A stretch of DNA of 64,000 bases from an uncultured Chitinophaga sp. (GTDB lineage Bacteria; Bacteroidota; Bacteroidia; Cytophagales; Cyclobacteriaceae): positions 62,001 through 126,000 of the forward strand of contig CABHOK010000011.1 of the NCBI GenBank assembly GCA_902168205.1. Direction: 5' to 3'. Below the pieces are notes generated by a model. It was not told where the DNA came from and did not search any database. It was given only the letters and a program-made list of their open reading frames with translations. The position numbers were made by a program, and so were the translations under genes. Shown in pieces: positions 56,781 through 64,000 of the stretch (positions within the stretch are counted from its first letter, which is position 1; every line of letters begins with the position of its first letter).

Positions 56781-57209
56781 TTGAAAAAGTTGGAGAACGA
56801 GTATCGTAAGTGTCTTTATTTTTCGGCCAATGCTCTGGCGCGGAAAACGGAGAAGCTGGCCCAGGAGAGCTGGAGTAAGGTTGATCTTACACCCAGTCAT
56901 GCCTATTTACTGATGCTGGTAATTGATCAGCCGGGTATACAGCCCACGCAGATCGCGACTTATCTACACTTAACACCCAGCACGGTAACGCGACTCATCT
57001 TGAAACTTGAAAGCAAAAAGCTTGTGCATCGCACCATGGAAGGTAAGATGACTAACGTTTACCCGACAACGAAAGGAAGCAACCTGCTGCCGAAGCTGCA
57101 TGCCTGCCAGCAGGAATTTTTCGCCAACTATGTGAAGATCCTGGGCGAGAACGAAAGCACACGACTCGCTCTTCAAATGGTAAATGTTGCTGATAAACTG
57201 AAGGGTTGA
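56781..57209 (+). CDS. MarR-family transcriptional regulator
   Basis: This winged-helix regulator of about 142 residues has the family-typical opening (NEYRKCLYFSANALARKTEKL), a DNA-binding helix-turn-helix in TQIATYLHLTPSTVTRLILKLE and a wing EGKMTNVYPTTKG. The start is placed at TTG 56781 rather than ATG 56745: the ATG lies inside the operator palindrome, upstream of the -7 box, and would not be in the transcript. TTG 56790 is an alternative. It probably represses itself and the NmrA-type gene via the shared palindrome. Confidence 0.8.
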   Translation: MKKLENEYRKCLYFSANALARKTEKLAQESWSKVDLTPSHAYLLMLVIDQPGIQPTQIATYLHLTPSTVTRLILKLESKKLVHRTMEGKMTNVYPTTKGSNLLPKLHACQQEFFANYVKILGENESTRLALQMVNVADKLKG

Positions 57210-57226
57210 TTTTTTTTGCAATGATA

Positions 57227-57240
57227 TTTGTATATACAAA
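57227..57240. promoter_or_regulatory. Palindromic operator TTTGTATATACAAA before the NmrA-type gene
   Basis: A perfect 14-bp palindrome 18 bp before the start codon. Related to the palindrome before the MarR gene. Confidence 0.6.
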
Positions 57241-57257
57241 CATAACCTATAAATAGT

Positions 57258-58151
57258 ATGAATTATGTAATTACAGGAGGGGCGGGTAATATCTCGGCAC
57301 CCTTGGTTAAAAATCTACTGGCGGCCGGTAAACGTGTTACTGTAGTAGGAAGAAATGCAGACAACCTCAAAGAACTGACGCAGGCAGGTGCAACGGCAGC
57401 GATTGGTTCGGTAGAAGATGTAGATTTTCTTACCAGGACATTTAAAGATGCCGATGCGGTATATACTATGATACCTCCCAAATGGGACGCACCTCAATGG
57501 AAAAAGCATATCGGAAAGATTGGTGAAAACTTTGCGACTGCTATAAAAGGGTCAAGTGTGAAATATGTGGTTAACCTGAGCAGCATCGGGGCACATTTAC
57601 CGGATGGCGTAGGGCCGGTTAGCGGACTATATTTAGCAGAGAATGCGTTGAACAAACTCGAAGGCGTAAATATACTTCACCTGCGTCCATCGTACTTTTA
57701 TCATAACCTGTTGTCTAATGTTGGTCTGGTCAAGCAAGCCGGAATTATGGGGGGTAATTTTGCGATCGATAATAACAAGTTTCCGATTGTAGACCCGCAG
57801 GATATCAGTGCTGCTGCGTTTGAAGAACTCACATCGTTGAAATTTACCGGGCACAGCGTACGATATGTGGTGAGTGATGAAGTCTCTACCGATGCAATTG
57901 CCAAAGCGATTGGCAGTGCCATTGGTAAACCAGACCTGGCGTGGGTAAAATTCCCGGATGACCAGGCATTACAAGGCATGTTGCAAGCCGGACTATCAAA
58001 GGAAGTAGCGGAGAATTATGTTGAGATGGGGGTTGCGTTACACTCCGGTAAAATGGCAGAAGACTATTGGAAGAACCGTACCGGGAAACTTGGAAAAGTA
58101 AAGCTTAATGATTTCGCAAAAGTATTTGCCGCTATATATGGTGCTGCATAA
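57258..58151 (+). CDS. NmrA-like NAD(P)-binding protein
   Basis: This 297-residue protein has the opening NYVITGGAGNISAPLVKNLLAAGKRVTVVGRN and then an atypical SDR body with VVNLSSIGAHLPDGVGPVSG in place of an active-site YxxxK, the features of NmrA/HSCARG-type NAD(P) sensors or quinone reductases. It likely senses or reduces a redox ligand, under MarR control. A terminator follows. Confidence 0.88.
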   Translation: MNYVITGGAGNISAPLVKNLLAAGKRVTVVGRNADNLKELTQAGATAAIGSVEDVDFLTRTFKDADAVYTMIPPKWDAPQWKKHIGKIGENFATAIKGSSVKYVVNLSSIGAHLPDGVGPVSGLYLAENALNKLEGVNILHLRPSYFYHNLLSNVGLVKQAGIMGGNFAIDNNKFPIVDPQDISAAAFEELTSLKFTGHSVRYVVSDEVSTDAIAKAIGSAIGKPDLAWVKFPDDQALQGMLQAGLSKEVAENYVEMGVALHSGKMAEDYWKNRTGKLGKVKLNDFAKVFAAIYGAA

Positions 58152-58181
58152 AATATAGCGGGATGGTGTACTTATTTTATG

Positions 58182-58213
58182 AATGCGGAGTGCCTGTCAG
58201 CTCCGCATTTTTT
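58182..58213 (+). terminator. Terminator after the NmrA-type gene
   Basis: AATGCGGAG and CTCCGCATT pair around TGCCTGTCAG, followed by TTTT. Confidence 0.85.
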
Positions 58214-58260
58214 GTTCCGGCATAAATGCTTTAGCTATATCCTGCAGGGTTTGTAACCAG

Positions 58261-58746
58261 CTACCCTTCGGCAGTGAATATCTTGTCATACTTGGAGAGG
58301 CACTTATGGAAGGTGGCCTGTATAGTAGAGATCTTGCTCTTGCCAGTTTCACCCATTTTTGACTCTTCCGTGTCATACAGCATGTGCGCGATGTCGGGAT
58401 CGAAGAGATGCCGCTCTATTTCTTCGTACAAATCTGCCAAGTCTTTGACAAGCCCGGTCTCATCACCAAACTCGGCAGCCATATCCCGGATATACTTTCG
58501 GATAATGGCGTGTGTTTTTAACAGCAGCCGGTAAGTTGGTAATTTATTTTCGTGCTGATCGATTTTAAAAAAGAAGGCAATTTCATTCAGGCTTCTGGTT
58601 AGCAGAATAAAGTAAATGCGTTCCCGGGTTCTCCGCTTCCGCTTCCTCATAATATTCAGCACCAATTTGTATATCAGCATGATACAGCCTAGAGTGATGA
58701 ATATAATCAGCACGTAATCGCTCTGTATTGAATTCGCATCGGTCAT
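58261..58746 (-). CDS. Hypothetical membrane-anchored protein
   Basis: This 161-residue protein has one N-terminal helix (YVLIIFITLGCIMLIYKLVLNI, near 11-32) followed by a strongly basic patch (MRKRKRRTRERI), indicating a cytoplasmic body. The rest is helical with no motif that I recognise. It converges on the NmrA-type gene. Confidence 0.65.
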   Translation of the reverse strand: MTDANSIQSDYVLIIFITLGCIMLIYKLVLNIMRKRKRRTRERIYFILLTRSLNEIAFFFKIDQHENKLPTYRLLLKTHAIIRKYIRDMAAEFGDETGLVKDLADLYEEIERHLFDPDIAHMLYDTEESKMGETGKSKISTIQATFHKCLSKYDKIFTAEG

Positions 58747-59141
58747 AAGTATAACGGCTTGACTTTAATCTGTTACAAAGATATCCGCCATAGAAAATTA
58801 TGAATGAGCATGAATACTTGCTGGAATATCCGTATAACTACGGACACGCGGCAAAATTTTATAGTGCAGCCATTAATAATGTTTTGAGGTTACTGAAATC
58901 ACTGTGTTTAAAAATCCACCATGAATGATGAAATGGTATGCATGCAAACTATAGTGTAGTAAAATGCATCGTGTATAATTCACATTTACTTAATATGTAT
59001 ATAGGTATAAACTCGGAGCGAAACCGGTTTCGTAAATAAAACATGAAGTAAAGTTCGGTTCAATCAATATTATTTCTGAAGTTAGTACAAAGGCTAAGCC
59101 TATACGCTATATATAGCCTCATACTAAGCCCAAAACCCATC
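58747..59141. other. Non-coding region before the sigma-factor gene
   Basis: 395 bp, A/T-rich, with no open frame of note. It should hold the promoter of the sigma/FecR/SusC transcript; no clear consensus box was recognised. Confidence 0.6.
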
Positions 59142-59744
59142 TTGACCGAGCCTGACTATTTTTCGCTGGTAAAGAACATTCGGCAGAATGACAAGAAGAG
59201 CCTGGAAGCTCTGTTCAGGCTTTTATATACCCCGCTGCGTAATTACGCCAACGTCATTATCAATAGCAAAGAAGACGCGGAAGATATAGTTCAGGAAGTC
59301 TTTTTAAAGCTCTGGAACAGTCGGGGCGATCTCGATGAAAACAAGAGTATAAAGACTTATTTATATGTATGCACGAAGCACAGTTGCCTGAATTGGCTCA
59401 AGCACACCAAAGTGCGAAGCGATTATGCACGGGTAATGGCCGTTGTATATGAGTCTTCATCAGACGAACTTTCTCCTCACGAATCGCTGGTTGTCAATGA
59501 TATTGAAAGCGATCTGTCGATAGCACTGGACGAACTTCCAACCCAATGTCGCAAAATATTTGAGCTGAGCCGCTTTGAAGGATTGAAGTATCACGAAATA
59601 GCATCCAGGCTGAATATATCTATTAAAACTGTGGAGACTCAAATGTCGCGGGCGCTGGTTAAGATCAGGTTCCAGCTCAAGAAGCATAGCACTACACCGC
59701 ATACACTGTTGTGGCTGGCCATTATATTTTCCAGAAAGCTGTAA
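59142..59744 (+). CDS. ECF-family RNA polymerase sigma factor
   Basis: This 200-residue sigma-70 has region 2 (KEDAEDIVQEVFLKLWNSR, near 41-60) and region 4 (FEGLKYHEIASRLNISIKTVETQMSRALVKIR, near 150-181), the set-up of FecI-like sigma factors of Bacteroidota. The start codon is TTG at 59142 (MTEPDYFSLV). It should drive the FecR and SusC genes behind it. Confidence 0.94.
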   Translation: MTEPDYFSLVKNIRQNDKKSLEALFRLLYTPLRNYANVIINSKEDAEDIVQEVFLKLWNSRGDLDENKSIKTYLYVCTKHSCLNWLKHTKVRSDYARVMAVVYESSSDELSPHESLVVNDIESDLSIALDELPTQCRKIFELSRFEGLKYHEIASRLNISIKTVETQMSRALVKIRFQLKKHSTTPHTLLWLAIIFSRKL

Positions 59745-59804
59745 ACTTTTTGTCAGGGTAAAATCAGGCTGAGTTGTATTTGTTATATCCGACTATCAGC
59801 CCGA

Positions 59805-60815
59805 ATGAATACTCACAAGCGACTGCCGCACGATACATATAATCTTGTTATCCGGTTTCTCCGTCACGAAACTTCTGCCGCGGAAATTCAAACCCTGGAG
59901 CAATGGCTGGCTGAAGACCCGTCTCACCGAAAATTGTTTCATGAGATCAATGCTGAATTTCAGGCGCATTCTGAAAACGATCGCGACTATAAACATATAG
60001 AGGATATATGGATGTCGCTGTCGGAGAAGATTGAGACAGCCGATGAAAGTAAGACACGCGTTATCGTTCCTGAATATACCCGGTTCTCCTGGTATACAAT
60101 AGCAGCATCCATCAGTATAGTACTCGTTGCCGGTTTTTCGCTATGGAGGTATATACAACCTGATCTTGTGAAGTCGCAGACTATTATAGTGGAGCAGGCT
60201 GCTGATCAAAAGAAACTGGTAACGCTTATAGATGGTACGAAAGTGTGGCTGAATGCAAACAGTTCGATTCAATATGATGAGCACTTCGGAAAAGATACCC
60301 GAACGGTTTTACTAAAAGGTGAAGCGTTCTTTGATGTAACCAAAACCGGTATAGATTTCATCGTTCAAACCAACAACTTGAACATACGGGTTAAGGGAAC
60401 AAAGTTTAATGTCACGGCTTTCAACAACGATGCAAGTGAATGTGCTACACTGGAAGAAGGCCGTGTAGTGTTGCAGGTGAAGGGAAAAAATGAAGCCTTT
60501 GATATGAAGCCAGGCGACCAGGTAACATTCGAACATCAGTCGAATGCCGTGAGCAGGAGAGTTGTGCGTCCATCGAGTTACTCACTCTGGAAAGAAGACC
60601 CGCTCCGATTTCAAAACGCTACACTCGAAGATATTCTGAAGAAAATCCAAACACGTTACCGCGTAACGATTAAAATACATGCCTCCAGTGTCATGCACGA
60701 TAAATTATCCATGACGCTTCATGAAGAAACCCTGGAAGAAGCGATGGAATTGATCGGTATAGCAACATCTCTGAAATATAGTATAAATGATAGTGAAGTT
60801 GTAATGTATAAGTAA
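59805..60815 (+). CDS. FecR-family anti-sigma factor
   Basis: This 336-residue protein has a cytoplasmic N-terminus (about 1-95) that holds the sigma factor, a membrane helix near 101-120 (IAASISIVLVAGFSLW) and a periplasmic FecR domain (KKLVTLIDGTKVWLNANSSIQY and FDVTKTGIDFIVQTNNLNIRVKGTKFNV), ending with a DUF4974-type domain (LRFQNATLEDILKKIQTRYRVTI, SMTLHEETLEEAMELI). It relays the signal from the SusC-type receptor encoded next. Confidence 0.94.
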   Translation: MNTHKRLPHDTYNLVIRFLRHETSAAEIQTLEQWLAEDPSHRKLFHEINAEFQAHSENDRDYKHIEDIWMSLSEKIETADESKTRVIVPEYTRFSWYTIAASISIVLVAGFSLWRYIQPDLVKSQTIIVEQAADQKKLVTLIDGTKVWLNANSSIQYDEHFGKDTRTVLLKGEAFFDVTKTGIDFIVQTNNLNIRVKGTKFNVTAFNNDASECATLEEGRVVLQVKGKNEAFDMKPGDQVTFEHQSNAVSRRVVRPSSYSLWKEDPLRFQNATLEDILKKIQTRYRVTIKIHASSVMHDKLSMTLHEETLEEAMELIGIATSLKYSINDSEVVMYK

Positions 60816-60842
60816 CGGTACAACCCCTAAACATCAAAGCCT

Positions 60843-63800
60843 ATGAAATATTTCTATCAGTTTTTAAACAAACAGGCTATAGCTGCATACCCACGATGTG
60901 CCGTATATAGCATGGCGTTTCTGCTGCTATGCCTAGTGGCTTTACCCGGTGCCGGTCAGGCAGCACAAAAGAAGAGCAAGCGGACGGTGATTGAATTGTC
61001 CGTATCGAACCTTCCGCTAAAGGATGTACTTACGGAATTGGAGCGACAAACGGAATATACCTTTGTTGTAAATCACAGTCGGTTAGCATCACTGAACCGT
61101 TCGATTACCGTATCCATTCGGGAAGAGCGAATCGAACCGGTGCTCGATAAAATACTCGAAGGAACCAACGTTACCTATACTATACGGAAAAAGCAGATTA
61201 CACTTGTAGCCGTTACACAAACGCCTTCCTCTATTCTTCATTATCAGTCAGGTGGTGGCTCGGCTCTAACGTCCAGCAATGTTAATTATATACCCTTGCC
61301 GGGACTGGTAAATAAAAAACTCATTGCTATATCCGGTCAGGTTACCGACAGTCCGGATGGTGCTCCGCTTCCCGGAGTAAATGTATTGGAGAAGGGAACT
61401 TCCAATGGCGTTGCTACGGATGCTGAAGGTAAATTTGCGCTCAACGTTTCATCTGAAACTTCCGTACTTGTCTTCAGCTTTATCGGGTATATAACGCAGG
61501 AAATAACAGTAGGCAGTCAAACCGTGCTCAACGTTCAGATGGCTTCTGATATAAATACCCTGAACGAAGTAGTGGTTGTCGGCTATGGTACACAAGAGAA
61601 AAGTGATGTAACGGGTTCAATCTCTTCTGTAAAAGGATCAGACTTTGCCAACCTGCCGGTATCTTCTACACAACAGGCACTGCAAGGTCGTACGGCCGGG
61701 GTAAATATAGTGCGCAGCGGTGGCGAGCCGGGCAATACAGGTGCCATACGCATCCGCGGTGTTGGTACCGTGAATGATGCCAACCCGTTGATCATTATTG
61801 ATGGCGTACCTTCCGATGGACCACTTGTGGATGTTAACCCCAACGATATCGAATCGGTAGAAGTATTGAAAGATGCATCTGCCTCTGCTATCTATGGAAC
61901 ACGGGCTGCCAACGGAGTGGTGATAGTCACAACCAAGCGCGGCAAGTTTGGACAATCACTGCGCATGAGCGTGAACGGATATAGCGGTGTCTCAAACCGT
62001 ATAAAGTCCATTGATGTACTCGATGCTCCAACACTGGCCATGCTGAAACGCGAACGCTATACCAACGATGGTCTTGCTATAGATCCTATATGGGAAGATC
62101 CACAATACCAGACACAATTAACCGACTGGCAGGATGAGGTACTTGGAAAAGGTACGATAAACAACCTCGATGTATCCGTAAGTTCCGGTGGAGAAAAATC
62201 TGCGTTCGCATTATCCGGTGGTGTATACAACGAACAGGGTATGATCCGGAATTCATACTTCAAGCGTTATAGCTTTCGTATAAACTCTGATCACAAGATC
62301 AGCAGTAAATTTAAACTCGGACAGAATTTACAGATCACCACTCAGGCCGGTACAGCACCAAATACATTATCGGCACAGGATGGATTGGTGTGGAGTGCCA
62401 TACGTTTTCATCCGGGATTACCGGTAAAACTGGCCGATGGCAGCTATAGTACATCACAGGTGAGTTCGCAGTTCGGCGATATCAACAACCCTATATTTAC
62501 CATCGATACACAAGACAGACGTTCAACACGTTCGCGACTGCTGGGAAGTGTAAATGGAGATTTCGAAATATTCAAAGGTCTTCATGCCAAAGCGAACGTA
62601 GCACTTGACGCGAGCTTCGGCGACTATCGTGAATTCAATATCCGCGTACTCAACCAGACACGTACCACCACCAACAATTCCAGAACAGTAAGTTCGTACA
62701 AGAGCTATTCATTACTTCAGGAATATTTTCTGAACTATAACAAACAATTTGGTGTGCATGATGTAACGATTGTAGCGGGATACTCACAGCAAACATTCGA
62801 TTATTCAGATATGTCTGCGCAGAAGAAAGATTTACCAAGCGAAGATCCGAGTCAGCGCTATCTTAATTCAGGCGGTACACTTACAAGTGCAACGGAAGGT
62901 CGGTCGTACAATGCACTTCAATCTGCGTTCGGACGAGCAAACTATAGCTTGAAGAATAAATATCTGGCAACGGTAACATTTCGTGCCGATGCATCATCGC
63001 GATTTGCACCTGATAAGCGCTGGGGATACTTTCCTGCGTTTTCATTGGGATGGAGAATTTCGGAAGAACCATTCTTTACAAACATGACGAATGTTGTATC
63101 GAACCTCAAAATTACCGGAGGCTATGGCGAGTTGGGCAATTCCAATATTCCAGCCCTACAATATCTTTCGCTGATTAGCGGTGGCTACCGGTATTCGTTT
63201 GGCAATGAACAGACGCTTGGCTCGGCACAAAGTCTTATTGGTAATTTAAATATAGGGTGGGAGCGTGCTACTATGACTTCGTTTGGATTGGAAGCAGGAT
63301 TGTTTCAAAATAAAGTCGTAGCAACGCTCGGTTATTTTAACAAGCAGACCAAAGATATGTTGCTTGCACCTCCATCGCTTGGATCGATCGGAACAGCTAC
63401 CATTCCCTTTCAAAACGTTGGACAGCTTGAAAATAAAGGTGTGGAACTGGAGTTGAGTTATCGCAAAAGTGATGGACCGATCACCTATACTATAGCGGGT
63501 AATTTCAGCTATATCACCAACAAGGTTACAAAACTCTTTAACTCTAATTTCCTGTCGTCTCAATTATATGGACGAAGCAGTTCAGAGATTTCGCGCACGT
63601 ATGAAGGTCATCCTATCGCTACATTCTACGGTTGGAAAACAAATGGTTTATATCAGAACCAGTCAGAGATCGACAGCGATCCGAATATAACCGAAGACCC
63701 GCGAAGGTCTAACGGTCAGATACAACCGGGTGATGTTCGTTTCCTCGATCTGAATGGTGACCATGTGATCGATGATGAAGACAGAACAATAATCGGTAAT

Positions 63801-64000
63801 CCTACTCCTAAAATTACGTACGGTATAAATGCAGGTATAGAGTATAAAGGATTCGATGTAACGCTTTTCTTCCTCGGTTCTGCTAAAGTAGATATATACA
63901 ATGCCGATCGCATGCAGGGTATAGATCCTACGTATCCGTTCAATATGTACGCTGAAACGATAAATCGCTGGCATGGTGAAGGTACAAGTAACTCTATTCC
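60843..64000 (+). CDS. SusC/RagA TonB-dependent outer-membrane receptor with STN domain (partial)
   Basis: The frame is open from the ATG at 60843 to the window end, 1052 codons without a stop. A signal peptide lies near 25-45. An STN domain (about 50-115, IELSVSNLPLKDVLTELE) takes part in signalling to FecR. A carboxypeptidase-regulatory-like domain follows (about 163-240, DGAPLPGVNVLEKGTSNG), then the plug (about 241-350, VVVVGYGTQEKSDVTGS, DVNPNDIESVEVLKDASASA) and the 22-strand barrel. With FecR and the sigma factor it forms a substrate-sensing uptake module. The SusD partner should lie beyond the window. Confidence 0.95.
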   Translation, partial: MKYFYQFLNKQAIAAYPRCAVYSMAFLLLCLVALPGAGQAAQKKSKRTVIELSVSNLPLKDVLTELERQTEYTFVVNHSRLASLNRSITVSIREERIEPVLDKILEGTNVTYTIRKKQITLVAVTQTPSSILHYQSGGGSALTSSNVNYIPLPGLVNKKLIAISGQVTDSPDGAPLPGVNVLEKGTSNGVATDAEGKFALNVSSETSVLVFSFIGYITQEITVGSQTVLNVQMASDINTLNEVVVVGYGTQEKSDVTGSISSVKGSDFANLPVSSTQQALQGRTAGVNIVRSGGEPGNTGAIRIRGVGTVNDANPLIIIDGVPSDGPLVDVNPNDIESVEVLKDASASAIYGTRAANGVVIVTTKRGKFGQSLRMSVNGYSGVSNRIKSIDVLDAPTLAMLKRERYTNDGLAIDPIWEDPQYQTQLTDWQDEVLGKGTINNLDVSVSSGGEKSAFALSGGVYNEQGMIRNSYFKRYSFRINSDHKISSKFKLGQNLQITTQAGTAPNTLSAQDGLVWSAIRFHPGLPVKLADGSYSTSQVSSQFGDINNPIFTIDTQDRRSTRSRLLGSVNGDFEIFKGLHAKANVALDASFGDYREFNIRVLNQTRTTTNNSRTVSSYKSYSLLQEYFLNYNKQFGVHDVTIVAGYSQQTFDYSDMSAQKKDLPSEDPSQRYLNSGGTLTSATEGRSYNALQSAFGRANYSLKNKYLATVTFRADASSRFAPDKRWGYFPAFSLGWRISEEPFFTNMTNVVSNLKITGGYGELGNSNIPALQYLSLISGGYRYSFGNEQTLGSAQSLIGNLNIGWERATMTSFGLEAGLFQNKVVATLGYFNKQTKDMLLAPPSLGSIGTATIPFQNVGQLENKGVELELSYRKSDGPITYTIAGNFSYITNKVTKLFNSNFLSSQLYGRSSSEISRTYEGHPIATFYGWKTNGLYQNQSEIDSDPNITEDPRRSNGQIQPGDVRFLDLNGDHVIDDEDRTIIGNPTPKITYGINAGIEYKGFDVTLFFLGSAKVDIYNADRMQGIDPTYPFNMYAETINRWHGEGTSNSI

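Overview
The window looks like a chromosomal segment of a Bacteroidota bacterium, most likely of the order Cytophagales (inferred). The reasons are the SusC/RagA receptor behind an ECF sigma/FecR pair, short promoters with a TAnnTTTG -7 box, few Shine-Dalgarno sequences, many lipoproteins starting with Cys plus acidic residues, and families typical of this phylum (DUF502, DUF368, PafA-type phosphatase, phosphosulfolactate synthase homologue). ATA isoleucine codons and the word TATA are conspicuously common in the core genes. No rRNA, integrase, transposase or CRISPR array was seen. The PhoH-like gene at the left end and the SusC gene at the right end are cut by the window.

Positions 1-44450 are mostly housekeeping genes: phoH-like, comEC, an enoyl-CoA hydratase, a solute-binding protein, recQ, a YdcF-like protein, a tRNA-Ala(GGC) preceded by a tandem array of broken tRNA copies, a DEAD-box helicase, an HtrA-like protease, a large FtsX-type permease, a PafA-type phosphatase, an aldehyde dehydrogenase, a MATE transporter, cmk with a tiny lipoprotein gene in front, mnmA with a TlpA-like lipoprotein, a CoA-transferase and truncated haemoglobin pair, nadA-nadB, uvrB, aroE, a DUF368 protein, a phosphosulfolactate synthase homologue and a TPR protein. 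A leftward capsule/exopolysaccharide block follows at 36241-42930 (epimerase, CpsB-type phosphatase, Wzc-type kinase, Wza-type exporter, RfbC, glycosyltransferase). Then come hflX and tRNA-Arg(CCT).

Positions 44451-53005 are an accessory island. A lipoprotein gene beginning at 44633 is cut after its signal peptide. At the cut starts a run of five leftward genes (44713-48816) separated by long imperfect inverted repeats that share an R-box-like core; these look like attC sites of an integron gene-cassette array with no integrase in view. A 34-bp direct repeat (two mismatches) lies on each side. To the right are two intact tandem paralogues of the cut gene, both lipoproteins with two IPT/TIG domains and about six NHL repeats. 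This island is the most unusual part of the window.

Positions 53006-58746 hold small regulators and redox enzymes: an AraC-type regulator with no visible N-terminal start, a cupin, a DoxX-like protein, an SDR with a substituted catalytic tyrosine, an HxlR regulator, and a MarR regulator that shares a palindromic operator with the NmrA-type gene next to it. Positions 59142-64000 hold an ECF sigma factor, a FecR anti-sigma factor and an STN-domain SusC-type TonB-dependent receptor, a classic cell-surface signalling and nutrient-uptake module.
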